Shown piece by piece: positions 1-8,631 of a DNA stretch of 64,000 bases. The stretch lies in NCBI GenBank assembly GCA_963821935.1, contig CAWGFM010000005.1:124001-188000 (forward strand), given 5' to 3'. How positions within the stretch are numbered: position 1 is the first letter of the stretch; each line of letters begins with the position of its first letter. Made by a program: the position numbers and the translations under genes. This DNA is from JAOUEA01 sp963821935. GTDB lineage: Bacteria > Actinomycetota > UBA4738 > HRBIN12. Under the pieces are notes generated by a model. That model was not told the DNA's origin and did not search any database. It saw nothing but the letters and a program-made list of their open reading frames with translations.

Positions 1-1309
1 TCTTGGCCTCGAGCAGCTCAGGCGTCCGGGCTTCCACGTTCAGGCGCAGCAACGGCTCGGTGTTCGAGGCGCGCACGTTGCACCACCAATCGTCGAACTC
101 TACCGTGAGCCCGTCCAGCCGGTCCTGGCGGCCGGCGTCCATGGCCTTGGCGATGGCCTCGATCCGCGCCTGCTGGTCGTCGACTCGAGAGTTGATCTCC
201 CCCGAGGCCACGTAGCGACGCAGTGGCGCCAGCAACTCCGACAGCGGCACGGACGACGCCGAGAGCTGGCCCATCGCGATCACCGCCGCGATCAGGCCCG
301 AATCCGCCCGGTAGTTCTCCCGGAAGTAGTAGTGCCCCGAATGCTCCCCACCGAAGATCGCACCCGTCTCCGCCATGATCTGCTTGATGAACGAGTGTCC
401 CACCCGGGTCCGGATCGGCTCGCCACCGTGCTCGCGGATCACCTCGGGAACCGTCCACGAGCAGATGAGGTTGTGCACCACCTTGGCGCCCGGTTCTTGG
501 TCGAGGATGGCGCCGGCGACGAGCGCCGTCAGGATCGAGCCGCTGACGTCCTGGGCGGCCTCATCGATCAGGAATACGCGGTCCGCGTCACCGTCGAAGG
601 CCAATCCGACGTCCGCGCCGGTCCGCAGCACTTCGGCCTTCAGGTCTCGCTGATTCTCGGGGTCGATCGGGTCGGCGGGGTGGTTGGGGAAGGTCCCGTC
701 CAGGTCGGCGAACAGGTGATGCAGGGTCACCGGCAGGCGAGCCATGACCGCCGGCACCACCAAGCCACCCATGCCGTTGGCGGTGTCGGCCACCACGGTC
801 AGCGGTCGCATGGCCGAGACGTCGACGAACGAGAGCACGTGCTCGGTGTAGGCCTGGAGCAGGTCCTGCGCCTCGACCTGCCCGCGATCGGCGGCGGGAG
901 GCACGGCGGCTCCTTCGACGAGCGCGCGGATGTCGCCGAGACCGCTGTCCTGTCCCACCGGCTTGGCGCCGGCCAGGCAGAACTTCAGCCCGTTGTACTC
1001 CTTGGGATTGTGGCTCGCCGTGAGCATGATGCCGGGCACATCGAGTGAGCCGGATGCGAAGTACAGCAGGTCCGTGGACGCGAGCCCCAAGTCGACCACG
1101 TTCGCGCCCTGCGCGGTGATGCCCTCGGCGAGGGCGGCGGCGAGCTCGGGAGAGCTGAGCCGGCAATCGCGGCCGATCGCGATGCGAGGCGCCTGTGACC
1201 AGGTTGCGAACGCAGAACCGATCCGACGAACCAGATCGGCATCGAGGTCGTCGGGCACGACCCCGCGGACGTCGTACGCCTTGAAGATGCGGTCGAGGTC
1301 GCTCGGCAC
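1..1309 (-). CDS. manB: Phosphomannomutase/phosphoglucomutase (C-terminus outside window)
   Basis: Alpha-D-phosphohexomutase that interconverts mannose- or glucose-6-phosphate and the 1-phosphate, feeding GDP-mannose synthesis. Translation of the minus strand from a GTG at 1309 gives about 436 residues and runs off the window start. Hallmarks are the phosphoserine loop TASHNPKEYNG, the metal-binding loop DGDADR and the sugar-specificity loop GGEHSGH. The domain IV phosphate-binding RASNTEP motif is also present, so only a short C-terminal tail is missing. An in-frame stop lies three codons before the GTG, which fixes the start closely. The neighbouring DUF3499 gene is the usual actinobacterial companion of this enzyme, and a GDP-mannose-type nucleotidyltransferase lies at 16.5 kb. 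Confidence 0.93.
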   Translation of the reverse strand, partial: MPSDLDRIFKAYDVRGVVPDDLDADLVRRIGSAFATWSQAPRIAIGRDCRLSSPELAAALAEGITAQGANVVDLGLASTDLLYFASGSLDVPGIMLTASHNPKEYNGLKFCLAGAKPVGQDSGLGDIRALVEGAAVPPAADRGQVEAQDLLQAYTEHVLSFVDVSAMRPLTVVADTANGMGGLVVPAVMARLPVTLHHLFADLDGTFPNHPADPIDPENQRDLKAEVLRTGADVGLAFDGDADRVFLIDEAAQDVSGSILTALVAGAILDQEPGAKVVHNLICSWTVPEVIREHGGEPIRTRVGHSFIKQIMAETGAIFGGEHSGHYYFRENYRADSGLIAAVIAMGQLSASSVPLSELLAPLRRYVASGEINSRVDDQQARIEAIAKAMDAGRQDRLDGLTVEFDDWWCNVRASNTEPLLRLNVEARTPELLEAK

Positions 1310-1370
1310 GCACGCATCCTACGGACGCGGCGTGCAGGGCGTCAGTCGAGCGGGCTCGCGGGGAAGTTGC

Positions 1371-1553
1371 TTACTTCTGGACGACGAGCCCGATCACCGA
1401 CGCGAGCGGCACCTCTTCACCGTCGCGGTACCACCACTTCGCTTCGCAGTGATGACACGTGCTGAACGCAAGATCTTGGCCACCGACCGCCATCGAGATC
1501 TTGATGAGGTCGCCCGCGTGGCAGCTGGGGCAGGTTCCGTTCTTCATGGTCAT
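1371..1553 (-). CDS. Small zinc-ribbon protein
   Basis: A 60-residue protein with two paired-cysteine knuckles, CPSCHAGD near the N-terminus and CHHCEAKW in the middle, about 23 residues apart. This is a classic zinc-ribbon spacing. The C-terminal half is hydrophobic. Start ATG 1553 or 1547 (MT-MKNGTCPSC) is preferred over an upstream extension because the ribbon begins immediately after it. It lies between phosphomannomutase and the DUF3499 gene on the same strand. The function is unknown; it may be a zinc-stabilised accessory or nucleic-acid-binding protein. Confidence 0.6.
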   Translation of the reverse strand: MTMKNGTCPSCHAGDLIKISMAVGGQDLAFSTCHHCEAKWWYRDGEEVPLASVIGLVVQK

Positions 1554-1651
1554 AGGTTCGGCTCGGGGATGGGTTCGCGAACATAGCACGCGGCGCCCAT
1601 TTCTTGAGCCCTGCGAGTGGCCATTTCCATGGCCCCCACCCGACGCTCACG

Positions 1652-1668
1652 GTCCCCATCTGGGGGAC
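1652..1668. terminator. Possible hairpin in the 1554-1735 intergenic gap
   Basis: GTCCCC-ATCTG-GGGGAC forms a 6-bp perfect stem. A second, longer-range complementary pair (GTCGGAC and GTCCGAC at about 1675-1708) lies beside it. Both sit downstream of the DUF3499 stop on the minus strand. There is no U-tract, so termination is only a suggestion. Nothing else is recognisable in this gap. Confidence 0.3.
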
Positions 1669-1735
1669 ACAGGGGTCGGACGCCCGAGGCGTGGTCGTGT
1701 CCGTCCGACCCAGGTCTTCTGACCGGCCCGGCAGG

Positions 1736-1948
1736 CTATGTGGCCAGCACGACCTCGGCGGTCCGGGCGTCGTTGACCGTCCAGCCCACCGGCGGAGTCA
1801 TGCGCGTCACGTGCTCACGGCACAGGTCCAGCAGATTGGGGTCGCGTTCGGGCACCAGGTCGCCGATCAGGACCTCCCGCTCCGCGTATCGCAGGGAGAC
1901 GGTGGCGATCGGCTCGGCTTCGCATCGCATCTTGGCGCATGTTCGCAT
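1736..1948 (-). CDS. DUF3499 family protein
   Basis: A 70-residue protein matching the actinobacterial DUF3499 family. It starts MRTCAKMRC (C-x4-C), continues with a beta-rich AVATLxY-like segment (IATVSLRYAER) and ends with DLCREHVTRMTPPVGWTV, which matches the family's DLCxxHAxRLTPPRGW signature. The four Cys/His residues suggest a zinc site. The family is typically found between whiB2-type genes and manB in actinobacteria, and it sits near both here. The ATG at 1948 is chosen because the family begins right at this cysteine motif; an extension to 2053 would overlap the next gene. Its molecular role is not established. Confidence 0.8.
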   Translation of the reverse strand: MRTCAKMRCEAEPIATVSLRYAEREVLIGDLVPERDPNLLDLCREHVTRMTPPVGWTVNDARTAEVVLAT

Positions 1949-2022
1949 CGTGCGCGAAGGGTAGATCACACACGTGTCATTTCCAAGCTTCAGCGAGGAG
2001 AAAGCCTCGCCGGAGAGTGAGC

Positions 2023-3142
2023 TCAGATGTCGGCCGACTCCGGCGTGTCCCACTCCACGGCGCCCGCGGGACGGGTCCCGACGATGATGACCCGCGCACC
2101 GAGCGGGATCATGGGGTACAGCTGCTCGATCTCGTAGTTGTGCATGCGGATGCAGCCGTGGGAGGCGTACCGCCCGATGGAGTCGTCGGACGGGGTCCCA
2201 TGGACCCGGATCAGCCCGGGAGCCTCGTCGATGTAGATCGCACGCGTGCCCATGGGGGCGGTTGGCCCTCCGGGAACGACGGCGGGAAGATCGGCGCCCC
2301 AGCTATCCAGCGCGGGGTTGTACCACGTGGGGTTGACCGCCTTGCGCGTGATCTTCCAGTCCCCTGCCGGGAGTCGTGTAGCCGGGCTTGGCCGTGGCGA
2401 CCCCGAACGTGCGGATCACCTCGAACCCCTCGTACAGGTACAGGCGATTCTCGTCCACCCGCACCACGATGTTTCGGCCCAGGTTCTTCGCGGTGATCTT
2501 CGGGGCCACCTTCAGGGTCTTCAGCGCCACACGGTCGGCGGTGTCCAGCTTCAGCGCCGCTCGGATCGATCTGGTTGCCGCCGTGAAGTTCAGCGCTCGA
2601 CCAGGCTTGGGCTTGACGAACGCGACGTCGCCGTCGCGATAGGTGATGGCGGCATCGACGGGCTCGACCGCCACATCCTTGGCCACCTGGCCGAGGAATG
2701 CCTCGACACGAGCGTCGCCGTCGTAGGACAGCTCGATCTGCCGGCCGACCGGCTCGCTCCGGAACCGGTGCCAGAACCGAGAGAGCGTATCCATGGAGTC
2801 GCTGACTCCCAGCGCCTGGTTCACCGCCGCGACAGCCTTGGCACGGCGCCCCAGCTCCAGGGGACTGACGGTCCACGTCTTGCCGCCCGCCGCGACGGTC
2901 AGCGGCTCCTGGAGCACGACCGTGGCTTCGGCACGGACGGCTTCGACCGCTTGCGATCGGGTCATGCCCCCCACGTCGACGCCGGCGATTGCGACGCCGG
3001 GCAGGATCGTGTCGGCTCGGGCCTGCTCGTAGCGGAAGGCGGAGTAGGCAGCACCCCCCACGGCGAGCACCAGCACCCCGGCCACCGCCGCAACGACGAT
3101 GAGGGCACGTCGACGCCTGTGCACGTGTCTGCCTTTGGCCAT
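2023..3142 (-). CDS. L,D-transpeptidase (YkuD) with N-terminal anchor; frameshifted
   Basis: Wall cross-linking enzyme that forms 3-3 peptide bridges in peptidoglycan. The N-terminal frame (2303-3142) carries a Lys/Arg-rich start, one membrane anchor (about residues 13-35) and a PG_binding_4-like region. It then opens the YkuD domain (VDENRLYLYEGFEVIRTFGVA). The rest of YkuD, with the catalytic SHGCIRMHN motif, lies in another frame ending at 2023. The two frames join at about 2366-2371, where removing one G restores TPAGDWKITRK and gives a continuous protein of about 372 residues. This is a typical length for the family, so an assembly indel is more likely than decay. Strong motif conservation on both sides supports one functional gene. 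Confidence 0.82.
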
Positions 3143-3231
3143 GGGGCTTTCCTTGTGCGTCGTGCGGGGGTGAGCGCTCCGTTCTGGGTGAGCGGAACGC
3201 GCACATGATACGCGAATCGTTCGTGTCAGGA

Positions 3232-4605
3232 TCAGCCGTTCGCTTGCGGTATCGGCACACCGGCCGACAGACCGAAGACCGAACGTCCCTCAACGCCGAG
3301 CGACGTCGAAGCGCCCAGTGCCACCACCGCTCCACCCTCGCTCGTCACCTCGACCGAGGCGTCCGGCTGCGTCTGGAGGAACTCGTCCGCCACGGTCGTG
3401 ACCGATGCGGCGGGAACCACCAACGTCGTTTCGGTCGCGGCCTCGCCGCCCAGGGGCAGGAGCCGGACGGTGACCGTGACCTCGGTATCACCCGGGTTCA
3501 CGATGAGGACCCCGGGGTTGGCGGGTTCACCGGCCACCGTGGGTGGTACCACCCATGCGGTCGAGGTCTCCGACGCACCGGCCGTGGCGGCGTCGTCCCT
3601 GCCGAGCCCTTGGGTCCGAAGGGCTGCGATGATCGGTTGGCCCTCTTGCACCGCCACCTGCACGGACGTCGGTCCGTCCACCTTCACCGGGAAGATGGCC
3701 GCGGACGTGGGATCGAGTGCCGCGGCAGCCAGGTTGGGAACGGGACGCGTCTCCTGCTCGGAGAGCACCACGGCGTTCACGTCGCTCCCGGGATCGGTGG
3801 GCACGGACAGCGACAGGACCGACTGCCCCGCCGCCTGCACCGTGGGGAGGTAGGCCGTGCGCACCGTCTCCGGTGATGCGAGCACGCTCGCGATGCCCTG
3901 CTCGGACACCACGGTGGTCGCTGCAGCAACTCGGCCCGTGGACACCTCCACCTCCACTCCGACGGCCGCTTCACCCTCGCCGTAGGGGTTGAGCTTGATG
4001 GCGATGCTGCGTCCGGGATCGAGGGTGACGTCGGTCAGCTCGGAGTCGCGGCCGGGGTTGCGTGGAGGCGCGAAGAACAGCGCGACGTCCACGACCGCGT
4101 CGCTGGCGAACGGATTCATCACGACCAGGTACCCGTGTTCACCCTGCCCGGTGCTGACCCCTGATGAGAACCACGATCTGCCTGCCGTGGGGGTGCACGG
4201 TTCGGCTCCGATGCCTGCCTCACCCGAGGCTCCGCGAGCCACCCATCCAGCGGAGACCCAGCCTCCGAAGTACTCCACGTAGCTCGCGGCGCCACGCTGG
4301 CGAGCGGGAGTCTCGACGCGGACCTGGCCACCCGGCGGGATGGCGACGACCTCGGATGGACGTGGACGCTCCGTTCCCAGCGAGGTCACTCGGGCCTCGA
4401 CCTCGGCCTCGCCGGGGTTCGCCAGGTACAGGGAGGCCTCCCACCCAGGGCCTCCTCCGTGCGGGCATAGCCACACGCCTGAGGAGGCGACCCCGTCTGG
4501 GGCGGCGACCGCAGGCTTCGGCCCGAGTCGGTCGAAGGACACAGCCAACACCGCGATCAGGCCGGCCAACCCCAGGGTCAGCACACCTTGGCCACGCGCC
4601 CTCAT
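3232..4605 (-). CDS. Secreted DUF5719 family protein
   Basis: A 457-residue protein with one N-terminal hydrophobic segment (residues about 7-22, likely a signal peptide or anchor). Repeated beta-sandwich-like stretches follow, with VVNPGDTEVTV-type and NPFASDAVVDV-type motifs characteristic of DUF5719. Its ATG at 4605 overlaps the stop of the upstream glycosyltransferase by 4 bases (ATGA), so the two are translationally coupled; this pairing is common in actinobacteria. The product is predicted to sit outside the membrane beside the GT2 protein. It may help present or sense a glycan, but no activity is known. Confidence 0.75.
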   Translation of the reverse strand: MRARGQGVLTLGLAGLIAVLAVSFDRLGPKPAVAAPDGVASSGVWLCPHGGGPGWEASLYLANPGEAEVEARVTSLGTERPRPSEVVAIPPGGQVRVETPARQRGAASYVEYFGGWVSAGWVARGASGEAGIGAEPCTPTAGRSWFSSGVSTGQGEHGYLVVMNPFASDAVVDVALFFAPPRNPGRDSELTDVTLDPGRSIAIKLNPYGEGEAAVGVEVEVSTGRVAAATTVVSEQGIASVLASPETVRTAYLPTVQAAGQSVLSLSVPTDPGSDVNAVVLSEQETRPVPNLAAAALDPTSAAIFPVKVDGPTSVQVAVQEGQPIIAALRTQGLGRDDAATAGASETSTAWVVPPTVAGEPANPGVLIVNPGDTEVTVTVRLLPLGGEAATETTLVVPAASVTTVADEFLQTQPDASVEVTSEGGAVVALGASTSLGVEGRSVFGLSAGVPIPQANG

Positions 4606-7600
4606 GCCGCCACCGGCTTCCTGGTGATCCACAGCGCCGCGATCCACACCATCGCCAGCAGCCAGGCCTGGATCGTCGCCGGCAACTGTGTGCCGTACCG
4701 GACCGTCACGGGCGCCTCCGTGGGAGCGAACATCGTGGCCCATCCGAAGGCTCGCCCGGGCTCGGCGTCGGTCCCCTCGAGCTGCCACGCGCCCTGGTAC
4801 TCGGTGGCGACGAACACCGTTCCCGAGCCGCGGCCACCCGACCATCCGCCCTCGACGGGCTTCAGCGGCGAGGTCTCCGGATCGCCGAGACGGGTGGTGT
4901 CGGCCATGCCGGAAGCGCGCATCACCCGCTCGGTCTGCGCATCGGCCTCGACGATGGCGGCGGGAGGGATCGCGGCGGCGTTCCGGTAGATCACCAGCCC
5001 GGCCGCGGGGATCAGGTCGAGATCGACCTGTGTGTCGAGGTGGCCGGCCGCCGCCGCCGGAAGGTGGGCCGTGTCGGCAACGATGAACTCGACACCGAAG
5101 GGCGCCAGCAACGCCCCACCGTGCTCGGTCGTGCCGCTCACGATCTCCGACAGGCTCTCGCGGAGCCGATCGATGCCGGGGCCGACGGTCGGCCGTCCGA
5201 TGTCCAGTGCGCTCGTGCCGGCGCGATCGGTGATGCCGTAGGCCAGGGTCGCATCCCCCGCGCCGACCACGCCCTGAGGGTCTCCGCCCGGCGCCGGGAA
5301 CCTGGTTCCGTCGTTCTCCCCGATCCACAGCACGCGGAAGTCCCCGCGAGCGGCGTTATCGACGACGGCCCAGGCGGCGGGGATCTCATCGGGCCCTCCC
5401 ACCACCCAGCTGCCGACCATGCCGGTGGCGGACTGCAACGCGATCCCGACGGCCAGCACGACCACCAGCGCCGCCGTCCCGACCTGCTGCAACCCGAACG
5501 CCTCACGCCCCAAACCTCGGGAGACCGAGGCAAGGCCGAAGGCGACGAGCAGGGATTCGGCCACGGCGGCCAGGCCCAGGTAAGCGGTCGGATTCGACAC
5601 CACGGCGGGCAGCCACCCGCCGGCCGCGAGCCACGCAAGCGACAACCCGGCGACGGCCGCCAACGCGGCGCGGATCGCGTGCACGCGAAGCTCCGCGCCC
5701 ACCAAGGCGAACGAGATGAGGGCCGCGACCGGCAGGAATGCCGCGAGCTCCCAGGTGCCGGGGCCGCCGGCCGGCGAGAGCCGAGCGATCGCCGCCAGAT
5801 CCGTGCTGCCGATGAAGGACGTGAAGCCGGCTCCTCCGCCGGCGATCAGGCTCGGCACGAACGGGAACAGCAGGATCGCCGCGACGAGCAGCGCCATCGC
5901 CATCAGGACGAGGCCGCGTCCGCGCGCACCTCCGAAGGCGGCCTCGATGATGACGAGCACGGCCACCGCCAGGGCACCGCCCGGGTAGAACGCGATCAGC
6001 ACCGCCAGCGTGACGCCGACGCCCGCCACGAACCGCCACCGACCGTCGGCGGGGTCGGTCCGTGAGAACGCCGCCTCGACGCGTTCGTACGCTGCCGGCA
6101 GCACCGCGAGGCCCACGAGCAGGTCGAGCCGGCCCTCGGAGAAGCTCCACAACACGAGTCCCGACACGAGGTAGGCGGCCGCAGCGACGACGGCGGGACC
6201 GGCCCGGCCGGTCAACCTCGAGGCCGCCCGATACAGGAGTATCGCGCCAAGGACGGGCGCACCGACGAGCACGACCTTCTGCGCCAGTGCGGTACTTCCG
6301 AACAGCAGACCTGACAACCCACCGAGCGCGCCCAACGCGGGCGACGCCGGCAGGGACCCCCCGATCGCCGTGGTTCGATATCCGGAGATCAGTTCGCCGA
6401 TGAACCCTGACGGTGAGGCCGGGAACCCACGCAGGGCACCGCCGGCGAGCGCTTCAGGACCCAGGAAACTCCGGATGGCCACCGCGCCGATCGCGATGCC
6501 GAGCACCGAGGCGACGATCACGGGGTGTGCGCCCACCAGCGAAGCGGTGCGATCGCGGAGCCGCCGGGTGACCGGCTTGTCCTGGTCTTCCGCTTCGATC
6601 TCGCGCTGTTCCTCCAAGATCCGCTCGGCGGTCTGGAACCATCGGGGCCAGCGCACCCCCGCCGATTCCATGAAGCGTCGGAGCTGGCGGTCCTTGACCC
6701 GCCGGACCTTCTGCACGCGCCGCCGTCGCGACCAGGTGCCGGGAAGGTGCGCGATGTTCCAGCCCCACGCCGCCACCAGCTCGTAGGCCTCTTCGAAGCG
6801 GCGCGACAGCAGGAGGAAGACCAGGCGAACGGCGCCCATGGCGAGCGCCAGCGGCACGATCCACAGCAACGAGAGGAACGAGTAGTTCTTCAGGACCGAT
6901 GCCAGCGCTGCGCGATCCTCTCGGTATCGAGGACTGCGGTGACGGCGGGAGTCGTCACGTTCACCGGCCGCCTCGGCGCTCCGGTGACGAGTGCGAGCCA
7001 GCGGCGTCATCAGCACCCGGAACCCGGCCACGCGCGCGCGCCAGCAGAGGTCGAGCCCTTGATGCTCGGTGTCGAGCCGCTCGTCGAACGACCCGGCGCG
7101 CTTCCATGCGTCGCGGGAGATCAAGATCGTTGCGGACGAGACGCACAACACCTCGAGGACCCGGTCGAACTGCCCCTGGTCGATCTCGCCGGGCTGGAGC
7201 GGTCCGTACGCGTGTCCGAAGAGATCAGCGGAGCGTCCGACATCACGCAGCTCGCGGGGGTGCTCCCAGTCGACGACCTTCGGCCCGACCACCCCGACGC
7301 GTTCGACGCCGATCCCGACGGCCGCCTCGACCAGCCTGGCCACGGCGTCGGGATCCACCGCGGCGTCGTCGTGCATCACGAGCACGAAGTCGGCCTCGGA
7401 TGCGACGGGGAGCTCGAGGGCGCTCTGCACCGCGCCGGCGAAGCCCTGCGGGTGAGGAAGGGCGATCACCCGACGCTCGCCAAGGGCGTCGCGAAGCAGG
7501 TCGGTCGATCCGTCGGACGAGGCGTCGTCGACCGCGAGCACCGCCAGCCGCGGATACGTCTGTGCGGACAGCGCTGCGAGCGTCTCGCGGAGCCAGCCCG

Positions 7601-7679
7601 CTGCATCGCGAACGACGAGGACGGCGAGGACCGAAGGGCTGCGCTCGGGGGCGGCGGTGGCGGTTGGGGATCCGGTCAT
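4602..7679 (-). CDS. Large membrane glycosyltransferase, GT2
   Basis: A 1025-residue protein. Residues about 15-240 form a GT-A domain with VLVVRDAAGWL, VDDASSDGS and the metal-binding VMHDDA (DxD-like) motif, followed by the acceptor segment EHQGLDLCWRARVAGF. The remainder holds around a dozen hydrophobic segments, with soluble loops in between. The last one ends at the C-terminal RKPVAA. This is the architecture of actinobacterial envelope glycosyltransferases that use a lipid-linked or extracellular acceptor. It is coupled to the DUF5719 gene by a 4-base overlap. The sugar specificity cannot be read from the sequence. Confidence 0.85.
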   Translation of the reverse strand: MTGSPTATAAPERSPSVLAVLVVRDAAGWLRETLAALSAQTYPRLAVLAVDDASSDGSTDLLRDALGERRVIALPHPQGFAGAVQSALELPVASEADFVLVMHDDAAVDPDAVARLVEAAVGIGVERVGVVGPKVVDWEHPRELRDVGRSADLFGHAYGPLQPGEIDQGQFDRVLEVLCVSSATILISRDAWKRAGSFDERLDTEHQGLDLCWRARVAGFRVLMTPLARTRHRSAEAAGERDDSRRHRSPRYREDRAALASVLKNYSFLSLLWIVPLALAMGAVRLVFLLLSRRFEEAYELVAAWGWNIAHLPGTWSRRRRVQKVRRVKDRQLRRFMESAGVRWPRWFQTAERILEEQREIEAEDQDKPVTRRLRDRTASLVGAHPVIVASVLGIAIGAVAIRSFLGPEALAGGALRGFPASPSGFIGELISGYRTTAIGGSLPASPALGALGGLSGLLFGSTALAQKVVLVGAPVLGAILLYRAASRLTGRAGPAVVAAAAYLVSGLVLWSFSEGRLDLLVGLAVLPAAYERVEAAFSRTDPADGRWRFVAGVGVTLAVLIAFYPGGALAVAVLVIIEAAFGGARGRGLVLMAMALLVAAILLFPFVPSLIAGGGAGFTSFIGSTDLAAIARLSPAGGPGTWELAAFLPVAALISFALVGAELRVHAIRAALAAVAGLSLAWLAAGGWLPAVVSNPTAYLGLAAVAESLLVAFGLASVSRGLGREAFGLQQVGTAALVVVLAVGIALQSATGMVGSWVVGGPDEIPAAWAVVDNAARGDFRVLWIGENDGTRFPAPGGDPQGVVGAGDATLAYGITDRAGTSALDIGRPTVGPGIDRLRESLSEIVSGTTEHGGALLAPFGVEFIVADTAHLPAAAAGHLDTQVDLDLIPAAGLVIYRNAAAIPPAAIVEADAQTERVMRASGMADTTRLGDPETSPLKPVEGGWSGGRGSGTVFVATEYQGAWQLEGTDAEPGRAFGWATMFAPTEAPVTVRYGTQLPATIQAWLLAMVWIAALWITRKPVAA

Positions 7680-7736
7680 GCGACGCGCTCCTGCGCGGCG
7701 GCGAGCCTAGCACGCACACCCTGGCGGACAGCGGAA

Positions 7737-7756
7737 GGGGGCGGTCGCCCGCCCCC
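7737..7756 (-). terminator. GC-rich hairpin after the histone-like gene
   Basis: GGGGGCGG-TCGC-CCGCCCCC forms an 8-bp perfect stem with a 4-base loop, about 25 bases past the stop codon of the minus-strand histone-like gene. No U-tract follows. It is nevertheless the strongest stem in the 7680-7780 gap, which otherwise only separates two minus-strand genes. Confidence 0.5.
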
Positions 7757-7780
7757 CGGTCCGTTGCGCGTTGCGGCGTC

Positions 7781-8131
7781 TCAGCGCCGCTTCGCGGCGG
7801 TCTTCTTGCGCGTTGTCCTCTTGGCCGCGGGCTTCCTGCGGGCGGTCTTGCGCTTGGCCGCGGGCTTCCTGCGGGCGGTCTTGCGCTTGGCCGCAGGCTT
7901 CCTGCGGGCGGTCTTGCGCTTGGCAGCCGTCTTCTTGCCGGCGACCTTGCGCTTGGCAGCTGTCTTCTTGCTGGCGACCTTGCGCTTGGCAGCCGTCTTC
8001 TTGCTGGCGACCTTGCGCTTGGCAGCCGTCTTCTTGCGGGCCGCCGGCTTGCGCGCGGCGGTCTTCTTCCGGGTCGCCGGCCTCTTGGCCGCCGACTTCT
8101 TCCGAGCTGAGGTCTTCTTGGCTGCTGCCAT
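7781..8131 (-). CDS. Histone H1-like Lys/Ala-rich DNA-binding protein
   Basis: A 116-residue, extremely basic protein made almost entirely of Lys, Arg, Ala and Thr. It carries 11-residue repeats of the types AAKRKVASKKT and AAKRKTARRKP. It resembles the C-terminal tails of actinobacterial HU proteins and eukaryotic or chlamydial H1-like proteins, but it has no HU fold; the tail stands alone. The start is ATG 8131, preceded by a strong GGGAGGGGAGG ribosome site. The longer open frame upstream has a different composition and overlaps whiB. It probably binds DNA non-specifically and compacts or tunes the nucleoid. It lies immediately downstream of whiB on the same strand. Confidence 0.78.
   Translation of the reverse strand: MAAAKKTSARKKSAAKRPATRKKTAARKPAARKKTAAKRKVASKKTAAKRKVASKKTAAKRKVAGKKTAAKRKTARRKPAAKRKTARRKPAAKRKTARRKPAAKRTTRKKTAAKRR
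7808..8035. repeat. 33-bp tandem repeats inside the histone-like gene
   Basis: Near-identical 33-bp units encode the 11-residue repeats. One subtype reads RRKP and is present about three times. A second reads VASK or VAGK and is also present about three times. The block arrangement suggests expansion by slippage or unequal recombination, so copy number may vary between strains. Confidence 0.8.
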
Positions 8132-8172
8132 GCCTCCCCTCCCCTTTCCGTGCGTGGAGTCGTTGATCGATC

Positions 8173-8400
8173 TCAGGACGCCATGCGCTTCAGGCGTCGG
8201 CGCTCCCGTTCGCTCATGCCTCCCCAGACGCCGTAGCGTTCGTCCCGGCGAAGGGCGTAATTGAGGCACTCGATGCGGACCGGACACTCGCTACAGATCC
8301 GCTTGGCCTCCCTCGATGAGCCTCCCTTCTCGGGGAAGAAAACCTCCGGGTCGTATTCGCGACACCGTGCTCGTTCTTGCCAAGGGATGTAGTGATGCAC
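8173..8400 (-). CDS. WhiB-family iron-sulfur transcription regulator
   Basis: A 75-residue Wbl protein. Four cysteines are arranged C-x22-C-x2-C-x5-C (RARCREYDPEVFF, then CSECPVRIEC) to hold a [4Fe-4S] cluster. The turn motif GVWGGMSERER and a basic C-terminal end (RRRLKRM) for DNA or sigma-factor contact follow. The start is taken as GTG 8400 because GGGGGGAG lies about 9 bases upstream and the family begins near the first cysteine; ATG codons further up would add an unrelated leader. An 18-base palindrome lies just upstream of the ribosome site. Wbl proteins occur in actinobacteria and their phages, which supports the taxonomic placement. Confidence 0.93.
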   Translation of the reverse strand: MHHYIPWQERARCREYDPEVFFPEKGGSSREAKRICSECPVRIECLNYALRRDERYGVWGGMSERERRRLKRMAS

Positions 8401-8417
8401 GCTTCGTCTCCCCCCGA

Positions 8418-8435
8418 AATCACATCGGTGTGATT
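8418..8435. promoter_or_regulatory. Palindrome in the whiB leader
   Basis: AATCACA-TCGG-TGTGATT is a perfect 7-bp inverted repeat with a 4-base spacer. It lies 18-35 bases upstream of the whiB GTG and directly before its Shine-Dalgarno sequence. It could be an operator for a dimeric regulator or a small hairpin affecting translation. The half-sites are the inverse of the CRP consensus. The rest of the 8401-8631 gap holds the presumed whiB promoter, but no convincing -35/-10 pair is visible. Confidence 0.45.
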
Positions 8436-8631
8436 CTGAGGGAAGAACGGCCTCGTTGACAAGCCCGATATCGACATTGTTTCCAAGGACGTTCTCTGCC
8501 TCATCCCTCGTCCTGGCCTCCATCGTGTCGGACGCGCTCGCATGTCGCAAGTCGATCGGGCGGAAAAAGGGATGGTCAAGGTAGTTGACCGTAATCGTGA
8601 AGCACGTTGACGAACGACCGGCGCAGACGCC

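Noticed and set aside
7808..8035. Non-coding satellite or CRISPR-like repeat
   Set aside because: 33-bp units keep frame and encode basic 11-residue repeats of a protein with a good ribosome site.
8418..8435. CRP-binding site upstream of whiB
   Set aside because: The half-sites are in inverse order (TCACA...TGTGA) and the spacer is 4 rather than 6 bases, so it is not a CRP consensus.
8400..8550. Longer N-terminus for WhiB (50 extra residues)
   Set aside because: The extension covers the palindrome and Shine-Dalgarno sequence and lacks family similarity; GTG 8400 fits the family.
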